NCBI RefSeq assembly: GCF_003697785.1
Contig: NZ_QOKZ01000012.1
Location: 1-64,000 of the forward strand
From: Paracoccus alkanivorans
GTDB lineage: Bacteria; Pseudomonadota; Alphaproteobacteria; Rhodobacterales; Rhodobacteraceae
Length of the DNA stretch: 64,000 bases
Direction: 5' to 3'
This document shows, piece after piece, positions 8,522-17,992 of this stretch. The number at the start of each line of letters is the position of its first letter. Positions within the stretch are counted from its first letter, which is position 1. Under the pieces are notes generated by a model. That model had not been told where the DNA came from. It worked only from the letters and a program-made list of their open reading frames with translations, and made no database searches. The translations under genes were made by a program, and so were the position numbers.

Positions 8522-9420
8522 GCGATCCCGCCATCATCCAGCCGATAACCGACACGCCGCAGCGCCGGGCCATCCTGCGCAGGCTAAGGCGCAGGCCGAG
8601 TGTGAAAGGTTCGCTGATCGCGCTGCTGATCATCGTCGTGACCGGGCTTTTGCTGCCAAGCCTCGCTTTGCAAAACCCGTATGATCTGTCGTCCTTCAGC
8701 GTGATGGATAGCCGTCTTCCACCCGGAGCGGAAAGCTTCGACGGTCAGGTCTTCCTGCTGGGAACCGATCAGCAGGGGCGGGACATGCTGTCCGCGATCC
8801 TCTACGGCATGCGGGTCAGCCTGATGGTCGGTCTGATCTCGACGGCGGTCGCCCTCGTCATCGGCATCTGCGTCGGACTTACCGCCGCCGTTCTGGGCGG
8901 ACGGATCGAAACGCTGCTGATGCGGATCGTCGATTTCATCCTGGGATTCCCGACCATTCTGGTGGCGCTTGTCATGCTGGCCATGATCGGGCGCGGGGTG
9001 GACAAGGTCATCTTCGCCATCGTCGTGGTGCAATGGGCGAATTACGCGCGGATCATGCGCTCGACCGCGCTGTCCGAGCGGCGAAAGGAATATGTCGAGG
9101 CCGCCTTCAATCTTGGATATTCCAGACCGCGCGTGATGTTCCGGCATATCATGCCCAACAGCCTGAACGCGGTGCTGGTGGTGGCGACGGTGCAGATCGC
9201 CTCGGCCATCACGCTGGAGGCCACGCTGTCCTTCCTGGGTGTCGGCGTGCCGGTGACCGAACCATCGCTGGGCCTGCTCGTCGCCAGCGGCTTCGACTAC
9301 CTGATGAGCGGCGATTACTGGATCAGTTTCTATCCCGGTGTCGCGCTGCTGCTTCTTATCTTTTCACTCAATCTGGTGGGGGATCGCCTGCGCACGGCGC
9401 TTGATCCGAAACGCTCATGA
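8518..9420 (+). CDS. ABC transporter permease, DppC type
   Basis: 300 aa. The start at 8518 overlaps the previous stop (ATGA). N-terminal cytoplasmic tail, first membrane helix around residues 35-55, then the DppC signature LGTDQQGRDMLSAILYGMRVS, and an EAA loop (RKEYVEAAFNLGYSRPRVMF). Forms the membrane channel with the DppB-type subunit. Translationally coupled on both sides. Confidence 0.93.
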   Translation: MSDPAIIQPITDTPQRRAILRRLRRRPSVKGSLIALLIIVVTGLLLPSLALQNPYDLSSFSVMDSRLPPGAESFDGQVFLLGTDQQGRDMLSAILYGMRVSLMVGLISTAVALVIGICVGLTAAVLGGRIETLLMRIVDFILGFPTILVALVMLAMIGRGVDKVIFAIVVVQWANYARIMRSTALSERRKEYVEAAFNLGYSRPRVMFRHIMPNSLNAVLVVATVQIASAITLEATLSFLGVGVPVTEPSLGLLVASGFDYLMSGDYWISFYPGVALLLLIFSLNLVGDRLRTALDPKRS

Positions 9421-10415
9421 CCGGACAGGACAAGACAATACCAGTGCTTGAGATACGGGGATTGCAGACCGTGTTTCACGACGCGCAGGGGGCATGGCCC
9501 GCGATCAACGGGCTGGACCTTACGCTGCACAAGGGCGAAGTGCTGGGCCTGGTCGGCGAGTCCGGCTCGGGCAAGTCGGTGGCGGGCTTCTCGGTCCTTG
9601 GGCTGATCGATCCGCCGGGCGAGATTACCAACGGCGAGGTGCTGTTCAACGGGCGCGATCTTCGCAAGCTGGACGAGGAATCGCTGCGTCAGCTGCGCGG
9701 CGCGTCGCTGTCGATGATCTTTCAGGATCCGTTGACCACGCTGAACCCGGTGCTGACCATCGGGGAACAGATGGTCGAGGCGATTGCGGAACACACCCGA
9801 GGCGCCACCCCGGACCTGCGCCGCCGCTGTGCCGAGGGTCTGGCGCGGGTCGGGATCACCTCGCCCGCAGAACGGCTGGACCAGTATCCGCATGAACTGT
9901 CGGGCGGCATGCGTCAGCGGGTGGTGATCGCGATTGCCATGCTCAACCGTCCCGATCTCATCATTGCCGATGAGCCGACAACGGCGCTGGACGTGACCAT
10001 TCAGGGCCAGATCATCGCCGAGATGCAGGAGCTGCAGCGTGAAAGCGGCGCGGCGCTGATCTGGATTACCCATGACCTTGGCGTTGTCGCGGAACTCGCG
10101 GACCGTATCGCGGTGATGTATGCGGGCGATATCGTCGAAACCGGCAGCACCGATGATGTGCTTGACCGTCCCCGCCATCCCTATACGCGCGGTTTGCTGA
10201 ACTCCGTGCCCGGCGATACTGCGGCGGGTGAGCCCTTGCGGCAGATCGAGGGCAGTGCCCCGCCGCTATCCCGGCGCCCGGCAGGCTGTCCCTTCTCGCC
10301 CAGATGCGACAGGGCCAGCGATATGTGCCTGGATCAGCCACCCCCGCCCGAGGCGGATGCCAATGGCCGGGTCTGGCGTTGTTACCACCCCCTTCCGGAA
10401 GAGGAGGCCGCATGA
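9417..10415 (+). CDS. ABC transporter ATP-binding protein, DppD type
   Basis: 332-aa cytoplasmic ATPase. Walker A GESGSGKS (48-55), signature LSGGMRQRV, Walker B LIIADEPTTALD, and the H-loop ITHDLG. The C-terminal oligopeptide-transporter extension has the Cys-rich CPFSPRCDRASDMC stretch that in DppD/OppD proteins can hold an iron-sulfur cluster. Start overlaps the previous stop by ATGA. Confidence 0.94.
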   Translation: MTGQDKTIPVLEIRGLQTVFHDAQGAWPAINGLDLTLHKGEVLGLVGESGSGKSVAGFSVLGLIDPPGEITNGEVLFNGRDLRKLDEESLRQLRGASLSMIFQDPLTTLNPVLTIGEQMVEAIAEHTRGATPDLRRRCAEGLARVGITSPAERLDQYPHELSGGMRQRVVIAIAMLNRPDLIIADEPTTALDVTIQGQIIAEMQELQRESGAALIWITHDLGVVAELADRIAVMYAGDIVETGSTDDVLDRPRHPYTRGLLNSVPGDTAAGEPLRQIEGSAPPLSRRPAGCPFSPRCDRASDMCLDQPPPPEADANGRVWRCYHPLPEEEAA

Positions 10416-11446
10416 TGAATGCCCTTCATGCCGATGCGGGCCCGACACCGCCGCCGGTTCTTGAGATGCGTGCACTGGAGCGGGAATTCACCCGCAAGCC
10501 GGTTCTGGCCGAACGGTTGCTTGGATTGCTGGGCCGCCAGATCGATATCCCAGTTCTCAAGGCCGTCAGATCCGTGGATTTGTCGGTGCATGAAGGCGAG
10601 GTTCTGGGACTGGTCGGTGAATCCGGTTGCGGGAAATCCACGCTTGGCCGGATGCTGACCGGCATCACCTCTCCGTCACGGGGCGAGCTTGATTATAACG
10701 GCAAGCCGGTGACGGAACTTTCCGGTCAGGCGCTGAGGGATTTCACGCTGGACGTGCAGATGATCTTTCAGGATCCCTATGCCTCGCTGAATCCGCGCCA
10801 GAAAGTCGGAGACATCCTTGCCGAGCCGCTGCGCGTTCACCGGATTACCCGAAGCGAGACGGAAACCCGCAAGCGGGTCGATGAAGCGCTGCGCGAGGTG
10901 GGGCTGGATGTTTCTTACCGCGATCGTTACCCGCATCAGTTCTCGGGCGGGCAGCGGCAACGGATCGGGATCGCGCGGGCGCTGATCGTCGAGCCCCGTT
11001 TCCTGGTCTGCGACGAGCCGATCGCGGCGCTGGACGTTTCGATTCAGGCGCAGGTGATTAACCTTTTTCTCGATCTGCGGCGGCGGCGCAATCTGACCTA
11101 TCTGTTCATCAGCCATGACCTTTCGGTCGTGCGCCATATCGCCGACAGGGTGGCGATCATGTATCTGGGGCAGATCGTGGAACTGGCCCCGGCAGCCAGG
11201 CTGTTTGCCGAGCCTGCCCATCCCTATACCCGGACCCTGCTGGAACAGATCCCCTCGGTCCGGAACCGCAAGCGCAAGTTTCACGCGGTCAAGGGCGAGA
11301 TTCCCTCACCGCTGAAGCCGCCATCGGGCTGCGCCTTTCATCCGCGCTGTGCCTTTGCCACCGATCGCTGCCGTGCCGAAGCGCCACTGCCGCGTGACCT
11401 GACAGAAACGCATCGCGTTTCCTGCCATCTCTTTGACAATAACTGA
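10412..11446 (+). CDS. ABC transporter ATP-binding protein, DppF type
   Basis: 344 aa. The ATG at 10412 overlaps the DppD-type stop and has GAGGAGG just upstream. Walker A GESGCGKST (69-77), signature FSGGQRQRI, Walker B FLVCDEPIAALD, H-loop FISHDLSVV, and the C-terminal CAFHPRCAFATDRC extension. The about 25-residue insert before the core domain (RLLGLLGRQIDIPVLKAV) is typical of DppF proteins. Completes a full dipeptide-type importer. Confidence 0.94.
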   Translation: MMNALHADAGPTPPPVLEMRALEREFTRKPVLAERLLGLLGRQIDIPVLKAVRSVDLSVHEGEVLGLVGESGCGKSTLGRMLTGITSPSRGELDYNGKPVTELSGQALRDFTLDVQMIFQDPYASLNPRQKVGDILAEPLRVHRITRSETETRKRVDEALREVGLDVSYRDRYPHQFSGGQRQRIGIARALIVEPRFLVCDEPIAALDVSIQAQVINLFLDLRRRRNLTYLFISHDLSVVRHIADRVAIMYLGQIVELAPAARLFAEPAHPYTRTLLEQIPSVRNRKRKFHAVKGEIPSPLKPPSGCAFHPRCAFATDRCRAEAPLPRDLTETHRVSCHLFDNN

Positions 11447-11453
11447 GGTCGAA

Positions 11454-12329
11454 ATGACTCTGGACAAACTTTTGGAGCATGAGGGCAAGATTGCGCTCTC
11501 CTATGAATTCGCAGGTCAGAAGGGCAAGTCCATCACGCTGCATTGCTATCGCGCCGCCGGATACACGCCCGGCAGGCCGGTGGTGTTCGTGCAGCACGGG
11601 ATGATGCGCAATGGCGACGATTACCGCGATTTCTGGATTCCCGCCGCCGACCGGCACGATCTTCTGATCGTCGCGCCGACTTTCTCGGACAAGGATTTTC
11701 CCGAAGCCGAGAATTACAATAACGGAATGGTTCTCGATAGCGATGGCAAGCCCGCCCCCAGGGAAAGCTGGATCTATCACGTTCCGGGAGAGATCGCGGA
11801 GCGCTTGGTCGCGGCGGGCGTCATGCATGAAGGTTGCGCCCGGATCTATGGCCATTCCGCCGGCGGGCAGTTCCTGCACCGGATGGTGTCGACAGTGGGT
11901 TTCGGGCCGTTCGCTTCGGTGATCGCGGCCAATGCGGGCTGGTACTCGCTGCCTGCACTGGATACGGATTTCCCCGCCGGTCTGCGTGGGATCGGACTGG
12001 GTGAACAGGGCTTGCGGCAATTGCTCGAATCCGGGCTTTGGATCATGGCGGGACAACAGGACAGCGATGCGAATGCCGATAACCTGCCGTCGCAGCCCGA
12101 AGCCCTGGAACAGGGACCCGGCCGTTTGCATCGCGCACGGAACTATATGGCGAAGGGCAAGGCTGCCGCTGCCGCGCTTGGCTGCGATTTCGGCTGGCGG
12201 ATCACCGAAGTGCCCGGGGTCGCGCATGACGGCTGTGCGATGTCGCAGGCGGCTGCGGGAATGTGGTTCGAGGGCGGGTTGCCATCGGCAGAGGTGCTGG
12301 CTGTCGGCACCGGACAGGTCAACGCCTGA
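11454..12329 (+). CDS. Alpha/beta-hydrolase, putative esterase/amidase
   Basis: 291 aa. Oxyanion region VVFVQHGMM (43-51), nucleophile elbow GHSAGG with Ser135, and a late His in GVAHDGC that could complete the triad. No signal peptide, so cytoplasmic. The ATG at 11454 is preferred over an upstream TTG because GAGG precedes it at 6 bases. It lies 7 bases after the DppF-type gene and so belongs to the transporter operon, probably hydrolysing an ester or amide bond in the imported compound. The substrate is not predictable. Confidence 0.82.
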   Translation: MTLDKLLEHEGKIALSYEFAGQKGKSITLHCYRAAGYTPGRPVVFVQHGMMRNGDDYRDFWIPAADRHDLLIVAPTFSDKDFPEAENYNNGMVLDSDGKPAPRESWIYHVPGEIAERLVAAGVMHEGCARIYGHSAGGQFLHRMVSTVGFGPFASVIAANAGWYSLPALDTDFPAGLRGIGLGEQGLRQLLESGLWIMAGQQDSDANADNLPSQPEALEQGPGRLHRARNYMAKGKAAAAALGCDFGWRITEVPGVAHDGCAMSQAAAGMWFEGGLPSAEVLAVGTGQVNA

Positions 12330-12374
12330 GAACGGCACCCGCGCTTTGCGAGACTGATTGGAGAAAGCAGTAAA

Positions 12375-13583
12375 ATGACTTACGACGTGGCCAAGATCAT
12401 CTCTTCCGAAGCCTTCGGAATGGCGCAGGACATCTTGCGGGATCAGCATGATCGTTTTGTCGATGAAATCATCGAATTGACGGAAATCCCGTCCCCGCCC
12501 TTCAAGGAAGAACGCCGGGCAAAGGCCTATGAACAAAAATTCCGTGAACTCGGGCTCGAAGATGTGCATCGCGACGAGATCGGCAATGTGCTGGGCATTC
12601 GTCGCGGTCGCGGCAACGGGCAGATGATCGCGGTCGCCGCGCATATGGACACCGTATTTCCCGAGGGAACCGATTGCACCGTGCGCCGCGAGGGAACAAA
12701 GCTGTTCGCGCCGGGGGTTGGTGACGATACGCGCGGTCTTGCCGCGCTGCTGGCGTTCATCCGGGCATTGGATGGCGCCGGGATCGGGACCGAGCAGGAT
12801 CTGCTGTTCGTGGGCGATGTCGGTGAAGAGGGCAAGGGCGATCTGCGCGGCGTCCGCCACCTGTTCACCAAAGGCAAATATCGCGATCAGATTGCCGGCT
12901 TTTTCACCGTCGACGGCCTGCAACTGGAAGAGATCACCACCCGCGCCGTTGGTTCCTATCGCTACCGGATCACTTTCCGGGGGCCGGGCGGGCATTCGCT
13001 GATGGCTTTCGGCACGGTCAACCCCGCCTATGCGCTTGGGACATTACTGGCGGGCATGGCCCGCATCAACGTGCCCGAGACGCCGCAAACCACGTTCTGC
13101 GCCTCGACTTTCGGCGGTGGCACCTCGGTCAATGCCATCCCGGAAGAGGTCTGGACCGAAGTCGATCTGCGTTCGGAAGGGCAGGCCGAGCTGGACAAGC
13201 TCGATGCCGATTTGCGTGATTTGGTGGAACAGGCGGTGGCTGGCGAGAATGCGCGGGGCGACACCACGAATGGCGAGATTGCCGCCGAGATCACCCGGAT
13301 CGGCAATCGCCCGGCAGGCGGAACGCCCCATGATGCCGCAATCGTGCAGGCGGCTTTCGCCGCCTTGCCGCATTTCGGTTTCGAGGCTACGACCGGATCC
13401 AGTTCGACAGATGCCAATATTCCCATGAGTCTGGGAATTCCCGCGATCCGGCTTGGTTCCGGCGGCACCGGAGGGCGCGCGCATTCGCTGGACGAATGGA
13501 TCGATGTCGAGCCCGAGGAATCGTTGCGGGGCCTGTATGCCGGGCTTGCGACGATACTCGGCACCGCTGGCCTGGCGAAGTGA
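12375..13583 (+). CDS. M20-family metallo-amidohydrolase/peptidase
   Basis: 402 aa. Two-zinc M20 core: AAHMDTVF (His90, Asp92), GVGDDTRG (Asp117/118), and GEEG (Glu151/152, base plus metal ligand). A dimerisation domain follows (YRITFRGPGGHSLMAF), and a late His is in GGRAHSLDEW. Members cleave dipeptides, N-acyl amino acids or carbamoyl amides. Last gene of the ABC operon, 45 bp after the hydrolase, consistent with intracellular breakdown of an imported peptide-like solute. Confidence 0.9.
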   Translation: MTYDVAKIISSEAFGMAQDILRDQHDRFVDEIIELTEIPSPPFKEERRAKAYEQKFRELGLEDVHRDEIGNVLGIRRGRGNGQMIAVAAHMDTVFPEGTDCTVRREGTKLFAPGVGDDTRGLAALLAFIRALDGAGIGTEQDLLFVGDVGEEGKGDLRGVRHLFTKGKYRDQIAGFFTVDGLQLEEITTRAVGSYRYRITFRGPGGHSLMAFGTVNPAYALGTLLAGMARINVPETPQTTFCASTFGGGTSVNAIPEEVWTEVDLRSEGQAELDKLDADLRDLVEQAVAGENARGDTTNGEIAAEITRIGNRPAGGTPHDAAIVQAAFAALPHFGFEATTGSSSTDANIPMSLGIPAIRLGSGGTGGRAHSLDEWIDVEPEESLRGLYAGLATILGTAGLAK

Positions 13584-13663
13584 TTGCCAATGGCGGCATA
13601 AATGCCGGCGCTTCGCGGTGACTCATGGTGCCAGGTGCGAGGAGTCGGCCCTAGGCTCGTGCC

Positions 13664-14595
13664 TCATAAACGATAAAGCCAGCAGATGGCGATGGCGGCG
13701 AGGATGATGACATTCAGGAAAGTATCGCCCCGTCGCCCGTAGCGGGTTGCGATATATGAGGAGGATCCGAAAACAGTCCGGTGGGCTGTTTTCCCGACGA
13801 TTGGTCAGCCCTTTATCCGGCCGAATGCGTTCTCGATGCAATCCTGTTTGCGATAGAGACGCTTGTTGTATCTGGCCGGCTTTTTGCGCTTCTTTCGTGG
13901 TGGGATACATGGACGGATCCCGCGTTGCTTCAGAGCGTCGCGTAGCCAGTCGGCGTCACAGGCGTCGCCATTGCCGCTCGGACCAATGGCGCTCCAACGG
14001 CAGCTCACCCAGGAGGCGCTTCGCTCCCGGAAGGTTCCGGAGCAGGACAAGAGAACCGCGACTGTCTGCCATCTGGCCGGGCGAGAGGAGGAAATCCAGT
14101 GGGCGGCCAGGCCCATCGCTCAGCATGTGCAGCTTGGAGTCCGGGCCACCTTTCGTGCGCCCGATCGCCCGCGGCCGATCCGTCCGTCAGGGAAACGATC
14201 CCCCGGATCATTTGCTTGTCTTCCGGACTTTCGAAGGCTGGTTGCCGTGCGGTGCGCCTTCAGGAACGTGCTGTCGATCATCAGGGTGCCTCCCTGGGGA
14301 CCGGGCTGCGCCAGCTCCTGAAAAATCCTGGCAAAGACACCCATATGTGACCAGCGCAGGAAGCGGTTATAGAGGGTTTTGAAAGGCCCATAGACCGCGT
14401 TCGGGCTGGCCCTCGGTTGGCGGGCTCAACCCTCACCGTCCTGCCAGCGCAGCCGGTATCGCTTGACATAGATGATACCGCTCAGCACCTTGGGTCATCG
14501 TACCGGGCTCGGCCAGGTGTCTTTGGAAAGCAAGGCTGAATGCGCCGCATCTGCTGCGGTGCCAGCCAGAAATATTGATCATGGTTTCCGCTCAT
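13664..14595 (-). pseudogene. IS5-family transposase, multiply frameshifted
   Basis: Recognisable pieces in order on the minus strand: MSGNHDQYFWLAPQQMRRIQ from ATG 14595; a frameshift near 14490 (a base-pair loss in DDRKVLSG leaves DDPRC then stop); then HMGVFARIFQELAQ and GGTLMIDSTFLKAHRTA; then DADWLRDALKQRGIRPCIPP and KIENAFGRIKG-like residues; then IATRYGRRGDTFLNVI ending ICWLYRL with the stop at 13664-13666. Reading requires several frame changes plus removal of the inserted hairpin block between GRIKG and IATRY. DDE residues are scattered between frames. Non-functional. Confidence 0.8.
13769..13793. repeat. REP-like hairpin inside the IS5 remnant, copy 1
   Basis: GAAAACAG / loop TCCGGTGGG / CTGTTTTC, a perfect 8-bp stem. 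The loop, and on the complementary strand the flank GATCCTCCTCA, match the second copy at 18411-18437. It lies within a block that interrupts the transposase reading frame. Confidence 0.6.
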
Positions 14596-14610
14596 GCCAA
14601 GCATGAGTCA

Positions 14611-14889
14611 TGTAACAGACTGGATTCAAGAAATTATTATAGGGCGCGACCCCGGCGGTTGACAGCCATCTCGGCCTCGTTTTTCACGAGGCGATCGACA
14701 GACGGTCCCCTAATCGGGGGCGATTAAGAAAGCCCGAAATCGGGCCGGTTCAACAGGTATTCAGTGTATGCGGGTATCGGCGGCGGACGGCGGCAAATAG
14801 GATGGATCGAATATCGAGGGCTGAGCATCATCTGCTGCAGGATAATCCCTGAACGCAAGAACGTGAACCGGCAGAACACCGTTCTGTGG
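14611..14889. other. Intergenic stretch without a recognisable gene
   Basis: AT-richer than the flanking operons. I find no convincing reading frame, RNA or repeat, only a weak fold (CCTCGTTTTTCACGAGG, about 14674-14690). Probably debris next to the insertion sequence. Confidence 0.4.
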
Positions 14890-15402
14890 TCAGAGAGGTT
14901 TCCTCATGGCGCAACGCAGTGCCATGGGCAGCCCGGCTTGTCCCTCAGCCACCAGAATCGCCCTCAGCCGGGGGCAGAGTTCTTTGCTGTCCAGCGTTAT
15001 GAATCCAAGTCTTTGATAATATGGTTCGTTCCAGGGCACTTCCCTGAATGTTGTCAACGTGAGTGCGTTGATCCCAAGATCAACGGCACTACGCTGCACA
15101 GCTTCGATCAGTTTCCGTCCGATGCCATGCCCCTGCCGATCACGGTGGACTGCCATTTGCCAGATATGAAAGGCGTCAGGCGTCACCTGGCCGTTTACGA
15201 AAGCAGCAATCCCGAAGCCTTGCACCTCCGCGACCAGCGCAAGACCGCCTGTAATCATAGCGCTATGCCGCTCTTCTGATTGAACCTCGTCATCCGCTAT
15301 CCACTCCAATCCCGGCCATTGCCGGAATATCTCACCGGAACTGCGCTCGATTTCTGGTAAGAGGCGGATATCGCAGGCGTTTGCAGGTCTGATGTTCGTC
15401 AT
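14890..15402 (-). CDS. GNAT-family N-acetyltransferase
   Basis: 170 aa, a single GNAT fold. The acetyl-CoA pyrophosphate loop RQGHGIGRKL lies at residues 89-98, and the C-terminal YYQRLGF pattern is typical. The acceptor is unknown; such proteins acetylate small amines, antibiotics or protein N-termini. It stands alone in a decayed region between an IS remnant and gene fragments. Confidence 0.85.
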   Translation of the reverse strand: MTNIRPANACDIRLLPEIERSSGEIFRQWPGLEWIADDEVQSEERHSAMITGGLALVAEVQGFGIAAFVNGQVTPDAFHIWQMAVHRDRQGHGIGRKLIEAVQRSAVDLGINALTLTTFREVPWNEPYYQRLGFITLDSKELCPRLRAILVAEGQAGLPMALRCAMRKPL

Positions 15403-15486
15403 GTGCTCAGTTTAGTCTGAAGGCCAATAGTTAGAAAAGGGCTCAGGCGCGTATTTACCTTTCGCCCTCTATGTGGGGCGGCCCCC

Positions 15487-15594
15487 ATGGACCGTGGACA
15501 GGGATATCCGACGCGACGGCATGTATCTCCGAAGGTGCGCATGTTCATTGAGGCGATTCACTCCGAGTGGTCGGATGGACCACCATGGGCATAG
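15487..15594 (+). pseudogene. C-terminal scrap of a LysR-family regulator
   Basis: The frame reads GYPTRRHVSPKVRMFIEAIH and ends PPWA then TAG at 15592-15594. YPTRRHxSPKVRxFI is the standard end of LysR effector domains. Nothing upstream in this frame continues the domain. The upstream ATG at 15487 is probably fortuitous. Confidence 0.6.
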
Positions 15595-15702
15595 TCGATA
15601 ACTTTTCACCTACAGGATTCCGGATTGCCCTTGGCCAACATAGGATGCCGAAGTGCTTTTCCGATACCTTACATCAACGTTGTACCGATTACGTGAGGCC
15701 GT

Positions 15703-16425
15703 GTGATTACTGACATTGAGCTACTCGCTGTCGAGATGCAGACGCTTTTTGTCCTCGACAACGGCCGCATCCGACGAGAGAACGATCCCGACCGATCGGC
15801 CGGGCCACGCTTCTGGCTCGCCGGATGTCGATCTGGAAATATCGTGAGCATTGGGGCGGAAGTGAACGACGACGTCGCTGCTGAAGTCGCATCCATTGCC
15901 AAGCTGGAAGTGCCGTTCGGTGATGTGGGCGGCAGGCTGAGATATCATGAACGCTATAACGCTCTGTTGTGCCCCGCTACCGTGGAATATGGGCTCGTCT
16001 ATCGACTTCCGCATTCACTTCCCCTCGCCTCAAGCGCCGTTCTGATTGAGAGCGAAAGCGAGCGAGGCAAGGGCCTCTACGAAGATTTGGCGGTCAACGG
16101 AATGCCACAAGGGATGATCGATCTTGGGTTCCGCAGGGCTTCGGATCTATGGCCCCCGTGGTGTGCCGTCATGGTTAACGACGAAGTGGCTTCTATTGCC
16201 TTTGCCGCACGCATTTCCGAGGTTGGCGCAGAACTCGGTCTGGCGACCGCGAAAGCTTACAGAGGACGGGGCTTGGCTTTGGCCGCGGTTGCGGCTTGGT
16301 CGTCGCTGGCGCCGCTTCAAAAGCGCCATCTCTTCTACAGCACCGATCGATCTAATACTTCGTCGCGAAAGGTCGCGTCGAAATTGGGCCTACCATTTGT
16401 GGGCAACAGCGTCCGGTTCATCTAG
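15703..16425 (+). CDS. GNAT-like acetyltransferase domain protein
   Basis: 240 aa from GTG 15703, with GAGG 7 bases upstream. The N-terminal half (MITDIELLAVEMQTLFVLDN) has no motif I recognise. The C-terminal half is GNAT/FR47-like: ISEVGAELGLATAKAYRGRG, where AYRGRGLALAAVAAW is the acetyl-CoA loop, then STDRSNTSSRKVASKLGL. Substrate unknown. Base composition is less GC-biased than the neighbours, suggesting acquisition. Confidence 0.72.
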   Translation: MITDIELLAVEMQTLFVLDNGRIRRENDPDRSAGPRFWLAGCRSGNIVSIGAEVNDDVAAEVASIAKLEVPFGDVGGRLRYHERYNALLCPATVEYGLVYRLPHSLPLASSAVLIESESERGKGLYEDLAVNGMPQGMIDLGFRRASDLWPPWCAVMVNDEVASIAFAARISEVGAELGLATAKAYRGRGLALAAVAAWSSLAPLQKRHLFYSTDRSNTSSRKVASKLGLPFVGNSVRFI

Positions 16426-16632
16426 CTGTCCATCTTCATCCATCAGACACAGACGGTCTGCTGAAGCTGCACGCCGGATGTCCTGACAGTAAACATCGCC
16501 GGAGGCCGGGCATCGTGGACGCCTGACATATGTCTTAGTCGGAAGGGAGGGTGGAGTGGAGGATCACGTCCCCCTCAGTCTACGCCAATTGTGCAGGTCC
16601 AGCTTGCGGATCGAGCGTTCCATCCACCATGT

Positions 16633-16770
16633 CTACTGGAAGCCGCCGGAGTCCGTGATGCGCATCCCAGTCACCCGTGCGGCCTGATCCGACGCCAGAA
16701 AAACCGCTAGGCGCGCAATGTCGTCGGGCTGGCCAAAGCGCCGCAGCGGTGTATCCTTCGAAGCCCCGGT
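16633..16770 (-). pseudogene. C-terminal fragment of an SDR dehydrogenase
   Basis: On the minus strand the frame TPLRRFGQPDDIARLAVFLA continues through SDQAARVTGMRITDSGGFQ to TAG (16633-16635). This is the standard SDR C-terminus; the Rossmann core and catalytic residues are gone. It abuts a LysR fragment in another frame, marking a deletion junction. Confidence 0.75.
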
Positions 16771-17044
16771 TATCCGCCTCTCTCCGATGCAGATTGCCGA
16801 GTTCGTTTGCGGCAGTGATCACGATGGCGATCCGCGGTGCCTCCGCTCTGATGCGTTCGACGATCCCCGGAAGGATATACGCGGACATGCTGTCGGTGGC
16901 CGAGATACAGACCCGCCCGCTGATTTCCTGCACCTGCCGTGACAATGGCTGCGTCAGGCCAAGCTGACGCGCCGCCGCCGACAGCGAGCCGGTGGCCGCA
17001 GTTGCGTGAAATGCCCGGATATGGTTCCAATCAAGCGATTTCAT
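16771..17044 (-). pseudogene. N-terminal fragment of a LysR-family regulator with internal deletion
   Basis: It starts MKSLDWNHIRAFHATAATGS, a complete LysR helix-turn-helix up to TQPLSRQVQEISG. It then jumps straight into the effector domain (RVCISATDSMSAYILPGIVE) with about 50 residues missing, and stops matching after HRREADN, where it runs into the SDR fragment. The open frame persists to 16580 but its tail is not LysR. It probably once faced the methyltransferase gene at 17131. Confidence 0.75.
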
Positions 17045-17130
17045 GCATTGACGTATATCATTCCTGCAAATTTCGGCAATTTATGCTTTTTGCGCATATG
17101 CTAGATTGCAAGGCAAAGGAGTGCCTTCTC

Positions 17131-17769
17131 ATGAGTTCAGCGAGCGACGCCCGCTTCTGGAACAGAGCTTCACGGAAATATGCCAGGACCGCGATCAGCG
17201 ATCTGGCCGGATATGAACGCAGCCTGGACCGGACCCGTGCCCTGCTGGGAGCGGGTGACCGGGTGCTGGAACTGGGCTGCGGGACGGGAACGACGGCGCT
17301 CCGGCTTGCGAGCGATGTGCAAGGCTACTTGGCCACGGATATTTCCGCCGACATGATCAGCATCGCCAACGAGAAACTCGTTGCCGATCCTGTCCCGGCA
17401 CTGGCCTTCCGCACCGCGACGGTGGAAACGCTCATATCCGAGGCCGGGCCGTTCGACGCGGTCCTGGGTTTCAACTACCTCCATCTGCTTCGCGACTTGC
17501 CCGGCACCCTGAACCATATCCATGCCCAGCTTGCGACAGGAGGCCTGTTCATCTCCAAGACGCCTTGCCTTGGGGATATGAACCCGCTGATCCGCCTCGC
17601 CTTGCTGCCCGCATTGCGCGCAGTAGGGAAAGCCCCTTATGTCAGTGCTTTTCGCGCAACCGAATTGAGCCGGCTCATCTCTGCCGCGGGCTTCGATATC
17701 GTTGTCACTGAATATCACGCGACTAAAGGCAGGGATGCACGCCCCTATATCGTCGCACGCAAAGGATAG
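17131..17769 (+). CDS. Class I SAM-dependent methyltransferase
   Basis: 212 aa. Motif I VLELGCGTG (45-53), motif II region YLATDISADMI, and post-motif FDAVLGFNYLHLLRDLPGTL. The start is ATG 17131, with AAGGAG about 10 bases upstream. Cytoplasmic, small-molecule type (UbiE/MenG-like fold); acceptor unknown. The divergent LysR fragment suggests a lost regulator. Confidence 0.88.
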   Translation: MSSASDARFWNRASRKYARTAISDLAGYERSLDRTRALLGAGDRVLELGCGTGTTALRLASDVQGYLATDISADMISIANEKLVADPVPALAFRTATVETLISEAGPFDAVLGFNYLHLLRDLPGTLNHIHAQLATGGLFISKTPCLGDMNPLIRLALLPALRAVGKAPYVSAFRATELSRLISAAGFDIVVTEYHATKGRDARPYIVARKG

Positions 17770-17992
17770 GATGGAAGGATAGAGGCTTCGCTTCCTTGCC
17801 GCGTTCGAAACGCTCGGGGCAAGATATCGGGAGGTCCTGTGTTCATTTATCAGCCGGGTGAATCAATTCGCCCGGACCGATTCCGAAAATGCGTTGGACC
17901 CGCCCATTCGCCGATGGCAGCATGCAGCCGGGTGCTGTCCCGGATCGATAACCGCCCGGCGAAGCGGGCAAGATCGGGAGGAATGATATGTC

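Larger units (their letters stand above)
13619..14610 (-). mobile_element. Degenerate IS5-type insertion sequence
   Basis: About 992 bp bounded by TGACTCATG at both ends in inverted orientation (13619-13627 and 14602-14610), with weaker similarity for about 15 further bases inward. It contains a single decayed IS5/IS427-group transposase on the minus strand. A roughly 50-bp foreign block with a hairpin interrupts it at about 13746-13800. It is inactive as it stands. Confidence 0.75.
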
